Shown here piece after piece: positions 53,006 through 61,064 of a DNA stretch of 64,000 bases. A program made the position numbers and the translations under genes. Within the stretch, counting starts at the first letter, position 1, and the number at the start of each line of letters is the position of its first letter. A model generated the notes under the pieces. The model saw only the letters and a list, made by a program, of their open reading frames with translations. It had not been told where the DNA came from and made no database searches. Source of the DNA: Streptomyces sp. BHT-5-2 (lineage in GTDB: Bacteria; Actinomycetota; Actinomycetes; Streptomycetales; Streptomycetaceae); contig NZ_CP081497.1 in NCBI RefSeq assembly GCF_019774615.1, positions 1,736,001-1,800,000 of the forward strand. The letters run 5' to 3'.

Positions 53006-53743
53006 ATGGACGACATGACAGACGCTTCCACCCCCGACTCCGCCAAGATCCCCAACGCCGGCAAGAAGGCCAAGGACCTCAACGAGGTCATCCGCTACAC
53101 CCTCTGGTCGGTCTTCAGGCTGCGCGACGTCCTGCCCGAGGACCGGTCCGGCTACGCCGACGAGGTCGAGGAGCTGTTCGCCCAGCTCGCCGCCAAGGAC
53201 GTGGTGGTCCGCGGCACCTACGACCTCTCCGGCCTGCGCGCGGACGCGGACGTGATGATCTGGTGGCACTCGGAGAACTCCGACGACCTCCAGGAGGCGT
53301 ACAACCGCTTCCGCCGCACCCGCCTGGGCCGCGCGCTGGAGCCGGTCTGGTCGAACATGGCGCTGCACCGCCCCGCCGAGTTCAACAAGTCGCACATCCC
53401 GGCCTTCCTGGCCGACGAGCACGCCCGCGACTACGTGAGCGTCTACCCGTTCGTGCGCTCCTACGACTGGTACCTCCTCCCCGACGAGGACCGCCGCCGG
53501 ATGCTCGCCGACCACGGCAAGATGGCCCGCGGCTTCCCCGACGTCCGCGCCAACACCGTCGCCTCCTTCTCGCTCGGCGACTACGAGTGGATCCTCGCCT
53601 TCGAGGCCGACGAGCTGCACCGCATCGTCGACCTGATGCGCCACCTGCGCGGCTCCGAGGCGCGGCGGCACGTCCGCGAGGAGATCCCCTTCTACACCGG
53701 CCGCCGCAAGCCGGTCGCCGAGCTGGTCGCCGGCCTGGCCTGA
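53006..53743 (+). CDS. hemQ: Coproheme decarboxylase (HemQ/ChdC)
   Basis: A 245-aa protein of the chlorite-dismutase fold that oxidatively removes two propionates from coproheme to give heme b. The conserved Tyr needed for decarboxylation lies in DYVSVYPFVRSYDWYLLP, and the proximal His in MLADHGKMARGFPDVRAN. NEVIRYTLWSVFRL and FYTGRRK match actinobacterial HemQ. Two ATGs are possible (53006, 53015); the first is used because it directly follows the hemY stop and a purine-rich GGCGAG. Coupled expression with hemY is expected. Confidence 0.95.
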   Translation: MDDMTDASTPDSAKIPNAGKKAKDLNEVIRYTLWSVFRLRDVLPEDRSGYADEVEELFAQLAAKDVVVRGTYDLSGLRADADVMIWWHSENSDDLQEAYNRFRRTRLGRALEPVWSNMALHRPAEFNKSHIPAFLADEHARDYVSVYPFVRSYDWYLLPDEDRRRMLADHGKMARGFPDVRANTVASFSLGDYEWILAFEADELHRIVDLMRHLRGSEARRHVREEIPFYTGRRKPVAELVAGLA

Positions 53744-53792
53744 CCGGCCGCCGGCCCCCGGCACGCAGGGGCACCGGCCGGCACCCCGCAGC

Positions 53793-53826
53793 CGTACGGG
53801 CCGCCCCCGGAGGGACGGCCCGTACG
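53793..53826. terminator. Bidirectional terminator between hemQ and the peptidase
   Basis: Perfect 11-bp arms (53793-53803 and 53816-53826). It lies between convergent hemQ (ends 53743) and the peptidase gene (stop 53853). Confidence 0.75.
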
Positions 53827-53852
53827 CGTGCACCGGGGCGGCGGTCCTTGCC

Positions 53853-55568
53853 CTACGGCCCCTTCACCTTCACCTGCTGCTGCACCAGCGCCTGCCGGCC
53901 CCGCTGGATCGGCTGCCCCGGCACCGGCTCGGCGCGCGGGCCGCAGTACGACCGGTGCCCGGGCACCTTCCCGCGCAGCAGATACGCCTCCACATGGGCG
54001 TTGACACAGGCGTTGTCGCCCAGCGCGATGCCGTGGGTGCCCGCCGCCCGCTCGGTGACCAGCGACGAACCGGGCAGCCGCCGTTGCAGCTCCAGCGCGC
54101 CCGGGTACGGCGTGGCCGCGTCCCGCTCGGCGGCCAGCAGCAGCACCGGCGGCAGCGCGCCGGGCTCGGTGCGGACGTCCAGCGGGCCGCGCGGACCCAG
54201 CGCGGAGTCCAGGGCGGTGGCGGCGGCGTGCCGGGAGGCGTCGGCCAGCGCGCCGGTGGCCGGTGCGCCCTTGGCGGCCCGGTGGGCGGTGGTGCGGATC
54301 GCCTCCTCGACGCCGGCCGCCGCCGACTGCCGGTGGTTCGGCCAGAACGCACACGGCAGGTTCATCCAGACGTTGTCCCAGGTCTCGAACGGCGCGGTGC
54401 GGGCGAGGGAGGTGTTGTCCCGGTCCCAGACGCGCCAGTCGCGCGGCCAGGCCGCGTCGTTGCACTCGACGGCGGTGTAGACGGCGTTGGCGTTCTCCTC
54501 GCCCACGGCGTCGGGGGAGGGCAGCGCCTGGGCGAGCAGCTGCTGGGCGTCGCCGTGCAGGTACTTCGACAGCGCGTCGGCGCGCAGCGGCCAGAACGCG
54601 TCGTTGTAGCCGGTCTTGAGGAACGCCGCCTGCAGCTGGCCGGGGCCGACCCGGCCGTTGGCCGGTTCCCGCCGCAGCCGGGTGACGGCGGTGTCGTACG
54701 CGCGCTGCACGGCCTCCTTGCTGGCCCCCAGGTGGTAGGTGGCGTCGTGCTTGGCGACCCAGTTCAGCCAGTCGTGCCAGCGGCGTTGGAAGGCGACGCT
54801 CTGGTCGAGGTTGTTGCGGTACCAGATCTGCTGGGGGGCGGGGTTGACCACGCTGTCGAAGACCATCCGGCGGACGTGGCCGGGGAACAGCGTCGCGTAG
54901 ACCGCGCCGAAGTACGTCCCGTAGGACGCGCCCATGAACGTCAGCTTCTTCTCGCCGAGCGCCGCCCGCAGCATGTCCAGGTCCCGGGCGTTGTTGACCG
55001 AGTTGTAGAACGGCAGGTCGGCGCCGGCCCGTTGGGCGCAGCCGTGGGCGTACGCCTTGGCCTCCGCGACCTTCTTCCGCTTGAAGGACTCGCTGGGGTA
55101 GCGCGGGCTGTCCGTGGGGGCCTTGACGAACTCCTTGGGGTTCACGCAGGACAGCGGCGCGCTGTGCCCCACCCCGCGCGGCGCGTAGCCGACGAAGTCG
55201 TAGGCGCGGGCGGTCCGGCGCCAGGTGGGCAGCCCGCCGTAGAGCGGGAACTGCAGGCTGGAGGCGCCGGGGCCGCCGGGGTTGAAGACCAGGGCGCCCT
55301 GGCGCTCGCCGGGCGCGGTGGCCCGGGACCGGCTGACCGTCAGCCTGATCTTCTTGCCGTTGGGGCGCGCGTAGTCGAGCGGCACGGTGAGGGTGCCGCA
55401 CTCGATCGACGGCGGGAGGTGTTCCACGGCCGCGCACCGGCCGAAAGTGAGGGGGTGGACGGGGGCGGGCGGCGCCGACGGGTCCCGGACGGCGCCGCCG
55501 GCCGGTGCGGTGGCGAGGCCGGTCAGGACCAGCGACCCGAGGGCGCCGTACAACGCAAGTGCTCTCAC
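53853..55568 (-). CDS. Secreted S33-family (tripeptidyl) aminopeptidase
   Basis: A 571-aa exported alpha/beta hydrolase. The signal segment RALALYGALGSLVLTGLAT ends near AGGAVRDP. The nucleophile elbow is FMGASYGTYFGAVYATLFPG (Ser of GASYG), the oxyanion segment is LVFNPGGPGASS, and the acid and His lie in LLAAERDAATPYPG and ERAAGTHGIALGDNAC. Its size and CxxF-rich C-terminal cap match Streptomyces tripeptidyl aminopeptidases and SlpD/SlpE-type proteases. The GTG at 55568 is preferred because the signal peptide begins there and GGGA lies upstream. Four or more Cys suggest extracellular disulfides. Confidence 0.9.
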   Translation of the reverse strand: MRALALYGALGSLVLTGLATAPAGGAVRDPSAPPAPVHPLTFGRCAAVEHLPPSIECGTLTVPLDYARPNGKKIRLTVSRSRATAPGERQGALVFNPGGPGASSLQFPLYGGLPTWRRTARAYDFVGYAPRGVGHSAPLSCVNPKEFVKAPTDSPRYPSESFKRKKVAEAKAYAHGCAQRAGADLPFYNSVNNARDLDMLRAALGEKKLTFMGASYGTYFGAVYATLFPGHVRRMVFDSVVNPAPQQIWYRNNLDQSVAFQRRWHDWLNWVAKHDATYHLGASKEAVQRAYDTAVTRLRREPANGRVGPGQLQAAFLKTGYNDAFWPLRADALSKYLHGDAQQLLAQALPSPDAVGEENANAVYTAVECNDAAWPRDWRVWDRDNTSLARTAPFETWDNVWMNLPCAFWPNHRQSAAAGVEEAIRTTAHRAAKGAPATGALADASRHAAATALDSALGPRGPLDVRTEPGALPPVLLLAAERDAATPYPGALELQRRLPGSSLVTERAAGTHGIALGDNACVNAHVEAYLLRGKVPGHRSYCGPRAEPVPGQPIQRGRQALVQQQVKVKGP

Positions 55569-55711
55569 GAGCCGTCCCTTCGTATGGTGCGTGGTGCGCG
55601 GTGCGGGGGCTCCGTGAGGGGCTCGCTGCACTGGGTCGCACGGTGGGCATACAAAAGGGATAGTTGGGCCGATTGGTGGCAAAGTAAAGCACCGTACGGC
55701 GGTGTCGGACG

Positions 55712-56518
55712 CTATGCCCCGGAAGAGTGGAGCGCCTCGCGCAAACCGGGATCGGTGAGCACGGCGGGCCCGAACAGCGCCAGCCCCGTCAGCCCGGCCG
55801 GGGACGCGGCCGGGCCCGGCCGCCTCTCCCGTGCGCCGTGCTGCTCCTGGCGCAGTCGCGCCTCGCCGGCGTCGGTGGCCCAGCCGGTGTACGGGTGGGC
55901 CTCGGCGCGGGCGACGATCCAGGTGCCGAGGGTGAGGATCAGCGGCAGCGCGAACCACGCCAGCACCAGCCCGTCCACCTCGCCGGGCGGCGCCGCCCAG
56001 TACGTCGCGCCGGCGGCCAGCGGCACCACGAGGGCGGCGGCCCGCAACTGGCGGACGGCCGAGCCGACCCCCGTACGGACCGTGCCGGGCGCCGCGAGAC
56101 CGGCGCGCACCAGCCGGTCGGCCAGCCCGTGGACCGCGTCGGCACCGGACAGGGCCTGCCGTACGGCCGGTATGCGCTGCTGTCCCTCCGGGCCGATGGC
56201 GGTGAGCGCGGCGCGCTCGACGGGGTCCTGGCCGACCGGGTCGACGACCGTGGCCCAGCCGGTGTGGGCCAGGTGCAGCCGCCGCTGCTGGGCCATCAGG
56301 ACGAGCACCACGTCGGCGAGCCGGTGCGGGCCGCCGGAGAGGTACGCCGTCTCGTACAGGGTCAGCCCGGCGGGGGCGGCGTCGGGGGCCGGGCCGGCGT
56401 CCGGCGGGGTGCCCTGGGCGCGGTGCAGGGCGTGCCCGGCGACGACCGCCGCGCGGCAGACCCGGACGCAGGAGGCGATCGCCGCGGCCCAGGCGAGCAG
56501 GAGGAAAAGGAGCCACAT
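55712..56518 (-). CDS. TIGR04222-domain membrane protein
   Basis: A 268-aa membrane protein. It opens with a hydrophobic helix (LLFLLLAWAAAIASCV), then a soluble region with LTLYETAYLSGGPHRLADVVL and RRLHLAHTGWATVV, and then a pair of helices near residues 165-215. These blocks are those of the actinobacterial TIGR04222 family. From memory, many members end in a long Gly/Cys-rich tail and lie beside DUF692 genes; here the tail is missing and the protein ends PGLREALHSSGA. It lies downstream of the 155-aa and DUF692 genes in the same direction, with a 162-base gap. Confidence 0.75.
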   Translation of the reverse strand: MWLLFLLLAWAAAIASCVRVCRAAVVAGHALHRAQGTPPDAGPAPDAAPAGLTLYETAYLSGGPHRLADVVLVLMAQQRRLHLAHTGWATVVDPVGQDPVERAALTAIGPEGQQRIPAVRQALSGADAVHGLADRLVRAGLAAPGTVRTGVGSAVRQLRAAALVVPLAAGATYWAAPPGEVDGLVLAWFALPLILTLGTWIVARAEAHPYTGWATDAGEARLRQEQHGARERRPGPAASPAGLTGLALFGPAVLTDPGLREALHSSGA

Positions 56519-56680
56519 GGCGGAGGTTCTACGGGACGGCGGGCGCCGCCGCCATGAGCTTCATCACGATGCGGACATCTTGCCGGAGCCGGCCGGTGCC
56601 GCCCAACTCGCGGCACCGGCCCGCCGCTTCACTCCGCGGACGCGAGCAGAAATGCGAAGGGCGGGCCGTCGGTTCCTGCG

Positions 56681-57148
56681 TCAGGTGCGGCGCAGGGCGC
56701 GGCGCAGGGGTTCGGCGCGCCGGGCGGCGGCCCGTGCCAGGCGCGCCGCGGGGCCCGCGGACGGCGGCCGGGACCCGGCGCGGTCGCGCCACCAGCGCAT
56801 CAGCCGCTGCCGCGCCACCGGGTCCGCGGGGCGCTCCCGGGCCAGCAGGAACGCCGCGAAGTCCAGGGCGTCCTGGCGGTAGCCGCCGCCCATGGGGCGG
56901 TTCCGGGCGTAGTCGAGGAAGGCCGGCCGGTAGCCGTCGCCGAGGATCTCCGGGAGTTCGGGTGCGACCTTGGCGACCACCGAGGCCCGCTTGGCGGCCA
57001 GTGCCCGGCTCTGCACCCGCAGCCGGGCGCGGTCGAAGCCCTCCGGGGCGGGCGTCCCGGCCACCAGCGCCGACAGCAGCGCCGCCTGCGCCAGCGCCAG
57101 CCGTTCCCGGGCCGGACCGGTGTCCGGCGTCTCAGACCGCCGCGCCAT
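56681..57148 (-). CDS. 155-aa protein coupled to DUF692 gene
   Basis: A 155-aa basic protein overlapping the end of the DUF692 gene by 17 bases, so the two are co-translated. It is helical in appearance: RERLALAQAALLSALVAG, FDRARLRVQSRALAAKRASVVAKVAPEL, and FLDYARNRPMGGGYRQDALDFAAFLLARE, with an Arg-rich C-terminus. There is no signal peptide. Partner proteins of DUF692 enzymes are often small proteins that present or recognise a peptide substrate. That role is a guess from gene order; I recognise no named family with confidence. Confidence 0.7.
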   Translation of the reverse strand: MARRSETPDTGPARERLALAQAALLSALVAGTPAPEGFDRARLRVQSRALAAKRASVVAKVAPELPEILGDGYRPAFLDYARNRPMGGGYRQDALDFAAFLLARERPADPVARQRLMRWWRDRAGSRPPSAGPAARLARAAARRAEPLRRALRRT

Positions 57149-57974
57149 GGCGCACCCCCTCCACCACCGTGCGGATCGCGTCGAGTTCGCCGGCCAGCGC
57201 CGCGCCCTCGGGGAAGTCGTCGTCGCGCTCCAGCAGCACACCGGGCGGATCGACCCGGGCGCACAGCTCCGCGAGGACGTCCAGGACCGGCCGGGTCACC
57301 GGGTGCGCGTGGCTGTCGTGCCACACCCCGTCCCGCTCGACACCGCCGGCGACATGGACGTAGGCGATCGCCTCCACCGGCAGCTCGTCGAGCGCCGCGG
57401 CCGGGTCCTCGCCGCGGTTGACGTGGTTGGTGTGGAGGTTGGCGACGTCGATCAGCAGTCGGACCCCGGTGCGCTCGACCAGCTCCGACAGGAAGCGCCC
57501 CTCGGTCATCTCCTCGCCGGGCCAGGAGAACAGCGCGGCGATGTTCTCCAGGGCCAGCGGCACCGGGAGCGCGTCCTGGGCGATCCGGACGTTCTCGCAC
57601 AGCACGTCGAGCGCGTCCCGGGTGCGCGGCACGGGCAGCAGGTGCCCGGCCTCCATCACCGGCGACGCGGTCAGCGGGCCGCCCGCGCGGACGAACGCGA
57701 GGTGCTCGGTGGCCAGCGGGGCGTCCAGCGCAGTGGCCCGCTCGGCGAGCGCCGCCAGCCGACCGGCGTCCGGCCGGTCCGCGCCACCGAGCCCCAGCGA
57801 GACGCCGTGCGGCACCACCGTCGTGCCGTGCTCCCGCAACTCCCGCAGGGCGTCCGGGAGATGGTCCGGGCAGACGTTCTCGGCCACCACCTCCACCCAG
57901 TCCACCCCGGGCAGCGCGGCGATCTCGTCGGCGATCTCCGGCCGCCAGCCGATGCCCGTCCCCAAATACCGCAT
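57132..57974 (-). CDS. DUF692-family (MNIO) multinuclear iron enzyme
   Basis: A 280-aa TIM-barrel protein of the DUF692 family (MbnB/TglH relatives), which hold two or three iron ions and oxidise Cys or other residues of peptides. Candidate metal ligands in order: H56 (VVPHGVSLGLG), E90/H91 (LATEHLAF), E143 (ALENIAA), D176/N179/H181/H184 (LIDVANLHTNHVN), H207 (YVHVAGG), D220/H222/H224 (WHDSHAHPV) and E249 (VLLERDDD). All positions expected for an active barrel appear present. No Cys-rich precursor peptide was found beside it. It may act on the TIGR04222 protein or on an unlinked peptide. Confidence 0.9.
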   Translation of the reverse strand: MRYLGTGIGWRPEIADEIAALPGVDWVEVVAENVCPDHLPDALRELREHGTTVVPHGVSLGLGGADRPDAGRLAALAERATALDAPLATEHLAFVRAGGPLTASPVMEAGHLLPVPRTRDALDVLCENVRIAQDALPVPLALENIAALFSWPGEEMTEGRFLSELVERTGVRLLIDVANLHTNHVNRGEDPAAALDELPVEAIAYVHVAGGVERDGVWHDSHAHPVTRPVLDVLAELCARVDPPGVLLERDDDFPEGAALAGELDAIRTVVEGVRHGAAV

Positions 57975-58242
57975 GGTCCCCCCTGTCGCTCCCCTCGGTC
58001 GGGGTACTTCTCACCCCGCGTGGCCCGGCCAATCGTGCCACCGCGCGGTTCAGAGGTTGATTTGAGCTTCGAACGACGCCGGCCGCGCGGGCCGCGTCCC
58101 CGGTGTGACGTGCACCGGCCGCCGCCTCCGGCCGGGTCTCAGCGGGCCACCTCGAACCCGACCGCCGCGCCCGGCGCCACCAGCACCCCGCCGGTGGCCT
58201 GGGCCAGCCGCCGCACCCGCGGACGCTGCAGGGGCCCGGTCG
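57975..58242. other. Spacer upstream of DUF692 gene
   Basis: A 268-base spacer between the DUF692 start and the end of the PTH2-like gene. I searched by eye for a short Cys-rich peptide gene and saw none. No hairpin stronger than the GC background stood out. Confidence 0.4.
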
Positions 58243-59043
58243 TCAGCCGGCCGAGGGCAGCGTGGAGCCGCGCAGCGCCGGATGGTCGGCGACCACCGTG
58301 CACGAACCGCTGGGGATCTCCGTGAAGCCGGCATCGCGCACCACGGGAAGCCCGCCGGTGGTCAGCGCCGCCCACGCCGCCGGCTTCGCCGTCCGCACCG
58401 CCAGCGGGAAGCCCGCCGCGCGCCAGGACTCCCGCTCCGCCGCGGCCAGCCCCCACCACGCCAGCTGCGCGCCGTGCCCGGCCTGCGCCATCGCCTTGCC
58501 CGCCGACATCTCCAGCGCCGGGCTGAGCCACAGCACCGGCACGTCGTCCGCCGGCTCCGCGGGGGCGCCGGGATCGTCCAGCTCGGTGCCGGAGACCTGG
58601 AGCCGCGCCAGGTCCTTCGGCCAGCCGTCCAGCGGCACCGGCGGGAAGACCCGGACCTCGGCCTCGCGGCCGGTGACCGTGATGCCGGGGAGCGCCGCGG
58701 CCCGCCGCCACTCCGCGCCGCGCGCCCGCCGCACCACCTTGCGTATCCGGGAGTCCTGCCAGGCGTGCACCACCGGGGCCCACTCGCCCGCGCCGACCGC
58801 CCGCTCGTCGGAGAGCAGCACCAGCACCGCCCGCGCCGCCGTCTCCAGCGCGTCGGTGCGCGCCGGCGGGGCGTCCCGCTCCAGGCGCACCACCAGCGGC
58901 AGTACGTACTCCGGTGCCGGCTCCGCCTGCTCCGCGGCCTGCTCCGCGGTCTCCTCGCGGGCGGCGGGCGGGCGCTCGCGGTCGTCGGTCCGGGTGGGGC
59001 GGCTGTGCTCGCCGGCCGGGCCGGCGGTCTCGGTACTGGTCAC
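58243..59043 (-). CDS. PTH2-like peptidyl-tRNA hydrolase family protein
   Basis: A 266-aa protein. The first 45 residues are Glu/Ala/Thr rich and probably flexible. The rest contains LVVRLERDAPPARTDALETAAR and the segment LSPALEMSAGKAMAQAGHGAQLAWWGL, which resembles the PTH2 motif (M-x-x-GK-x-x-x-Q-x-x-HA) of archaeal-type peptidyl-tRNA hydrolases. VVADHPALRGSTLPSAG closes the fold. PTH2 enzymes free tRNA from stalled peptidyl-tRNA; the usual bacterial Pth1 should also exist elsewhere. The GTG at 59043 is chosen because the upstream frame is antisense to the ABC gene. The activity is inferred. Confidence 0.78.
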   Translation of the reverse strand: MTSTETAGPAGEHSRPTRTDDRERPPAAREETAEQAAEQAEPAPEYVLPLVVRLERDAPPARTDALETAARAVLVLLSDERAVGAGEWAPVVHAWQDSRIRKVVRRARGAEWRRAAALPGITVTGREAEVRVFPPVPLDGWPKDLARLQVSGTELDDPGAPAEPADDVPVLWLSPALEMSAGKAMAQAGHGAQLAWWGLAAAERESWRAAGFPLAVRTAKPAAWAALTTGGLPVVRDAGFTEIPSGSCTVVADHPALRGSTLPSAG

Positions 59044-59184
59044 CCGATCAGTCTGCCAGCCGCCACCGACATCGCCCGGCGCGTGCCCGCGGTCGTCGCA
59101 CGCGCTCCCGCCAACCCGGCCCGCCCCGGGCCGCGTTACTGTCGGCCCCGGCAGGGAAGCGGAGCAGCGGGGGAGGTGCCGCCC

Positions 59185-60123
59185 ATGCCGGGGCGGAGTG
59201 CGCAGCGGATGCGGTTGGACGGGGTCGGGCGGCGCTACGGGCTGCGCGGCCCGTGGGTGCTGCGCGAGGTGCGGCTCGACGTGCCGGCGGGCGGGCTGCT
59301 GCGCGTCGAGGGGACCAACGGCACCGGGAAGTCCACCCTGCTGCGGCTGCTCGCCGGCATCGACCGGCCCACCACCGGCCGGATCACCGGCCGTCCGCGC
59401 ACCGCCTACGTGCCCGAACGGTTCCCGGCCGCCCTGCCGTTCACCGCCGCCGGCTACCTCACCCACCTCGGCCGTGTGCACGGCCTGCGGACCCCGGAGG
59501 CCGCCGGCCGGGCCGCCGAGTGGCTGGCCCGCTTCGGCGCCTCCGGTCACGCCCGCACCCCGCTGGCCGAACTCTCCAAGGGGACCAGCCAGAAGGTCGC
59601 GGTCGCCCAGGCGCTGCTCGCCGAGCCCGAACTCCTCGTCCTGGACGAGGCGTGGACCGGTCTGGACCCGGCCGCCCGCGAGGTCCTCGACCGCGTGGTC
59701 GGCGAGCGGGTCGCCGCCGGCGGCACCGTCGTCTTCGTCGACCACGACCCGCGCCGGCTCGCCGGGGCCGCGGACGCCCGCTACCGCGTCGCCGACGGCC
59801 GGCTGCTGCCCCAGGAGTCCGCGGAGGCCGCCGACCCCGTGGACGGGGCCGTGCCCGACCCGGGGCCGTGGACCGTCGTCGAGGCGGCGGGCCCGCCGGG
59901 CGGCCCGCCGCCGCCCGGTCTCCCCGGGGCACCGCACCTCGCCCCCGGCCCCGACGACACGCTCCGGCTGACCGTCCCGGCCGCCCACTCCGACGCCCTG
60001 CTCCGCGCCCTGCTCACCGCGCACCCGCCCTGGCACATCCGCACGGTCGCCGCCGCCGAGCCGCCCGACCCCGGAACACCGGCCCCCGGCACGCCCGCCC
60101 CCGGAGGAACGCCCCGCCCATGA
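59185..60123 (+). CDS. ABC transporter ATP-binding protein
   Basis: A 312-aa ATPase: Walker A GTNGTGKSTLLRLLAG, signature LSKGTSQKVAVAQAL, Walker B LLVLDEAWTGLDP and the switch His in VDHDPRRLAG. The last 100 residues form a Pro/Gly-rich extension ending in tandem GTPAPGTPAPGG, unlike most such ATPases. GGGAGG precedes the ATG. Its stop overlaps the next ATG by four bases, so it pairs with the downstream membrane protein as a two-gene exporter. Cargo unknown. Confidence 0.9.
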   Translation: MPGRSAQRMRLDGVGRRYGLRGPWVLREVRLDVPAGGLLRVEGTNGTGKSTLLRLLAGIDRPTTGRITGRPRTAYVPERFPAALPFTAAGYLTHLGRVHGLRTPEAAGRAAEWLARFGASGHARTPLAELSKGTSQKVAVAQALLAEPELLVLDEAWTGLDPAAREVLDRVVGERVAAGGTVVFVDHDPRRLAGAADARYRVADGRLLPQESAEAADPVDGAVPDPGPWTVVEAAGPPGGPPPPGLPGAPHLAPGPDDTLRLTVPAAHSDALLRALLTAHPPWHIRTVAAAEPPDPGTPAPGTPAPGGTPRP

Positions 60124-60800
60124 CCGCCTCCCTGACCGCCCTGGTCCGCTACCAGGCGGCGCTGCTCGCCGGTTCGTACCGCTGGCTGCCGCCGCTCCTC
60201 GTCCACGCGGCGTTCCTCGCCGTCGGCGTCCAGACGGGCGGCCCGATCCTGGACGCGTACGGCTACGCCGCCGGTGGGCTGCTGCCGGTCACCGTCTGGC
60301 TGGCCCGGATCTGCGTCACCAACGAGCCGCCCGCCGCCCGCAGTTGCACCGCGGCCGCCGCCGGACCCGGCCGGGCGCACCTCGCCGCGCTGCTGACCGC
60401 GGCCGGTGCCGGGCTGCTGCTCGCCCTGGCCGGGACCGCCTTCGTCGCGCTGCTCTCCGACCCGCACTCGACCGACCACCGGGTCGAGGTCCCGGTGCTG
60501 CCCGCGACCGCCGCCGGGCTGCTGACCCAGCTGGTCTGCCTGCTGCTGGGCGTCGCGATCGGCGCACTGTGCTCCTGGCCGGTGCTGCGCCGCCCCGGTT
60601 GGGGCGTACCGGCCGGGCTGGTCGCCGCGCTGCTGGTCCTCGTCGTGGGGGCGTCGCCCGCCAACGCCGCACTGACCGGCATGATCACCGGCTCCGAGCA
60701 CGGCACCGTCACCGTGCCCTGGCTGCCGTTCGCCGCCGCGGGGCTGCTGGCCTCCGGGGCGACGGCCCTGGCCTGCGCGCTCACCGGGCGCCGGGGCTGA
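60120..60800 (+). CDS. ABC transporter membrane subunit
   Basis: A 226-aa membrane protein with six hydrophobic segments (for example LLVHAAFLAVGVQTG, LLTAAGAGLLLALAGTAFV, LVAALLVLVVGASPANAAL). It has no family motif that I can name, but its size and the ATGA overlap with the preceding ATPase identify it as the permease of a small ABC-2-like exporter. What it moves is unknown. Confidence 0.82.
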   Translation: MTASLTALVRYQAALLAGSYRWLPPLLVHAAFLAVGVQTGGPILDAYGYAAGGLLPVTVWLARICVTNEPPAARSCTAAAAGPGRAHLAALLTAAGAGLLLALAGTAFVALLSDPHSTDHRVEVPVLPATAAGLLTQLVCLLLGVAIGALCSWPVLRRPGWGVPAGLVAALLVLVVGASPANAALTGMITGSEHGTVTVPWLPFAAAGLLASGATALACALTGRRG

Positions 60801-60832
60801 CCGCCGCACCGGCCGCGGCGTACGCTCGCCCC

Positions 60833-61036
60833 ATGCCGTCCACCGACCCGTACTGCGCGCCCGAGCCGCCCGCCGCTCCCGACCCGGGTCCGGCCGCCGC
60901 CCCCGATGCGGGCGAGCCCCGCGCCGGCTGCGTCGAGTGCGGCCGCCCGACGGAGTACCCGGCCGCCCGCCCGGGGATCGTCCGCTGTCCGGTCTGCGAG
61001 TGGCAGGAGGCCCAGCGGACGGCCTGCTCGGGGTGA
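60833..61036 (+). CDS. Small zinc-ribbon protein
   Basis: A 67-aa protein, short and easily missed. After a Pro/Ala/Asp-rich start, it has a CVEC - CPVC pair: two CxxC knuckles separated by 15 residues, as in zinc ribbons (GCVECGRPTEYPAARPGIVR then CPVCEW). It begins 33 bases after the ABC membrane gene. Conserved cysteine spacing and Streptomyces-like codon use support a real gene. Its function is unknown; a nucleic-acid or protein contact is typical for ribbons. Confidence 0.65.
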   Translation: MPSTDPYCAPEPPAAPDPGPAAAPDAGEPRAGCVECGRPTEYPAARPGIVRCPVCEWQEAQRTACSG

Positions 61037-61064
61037 CCCGGCCGCCACGAGGGGGCGACGGGCC

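Noticed and set aside
57975..58242. Possible RiPP precursor peptide upstream of the DUF692 gene
   Set aside because: No short frame with a start, ribosome site and Cys-rich core was visible on either strand.
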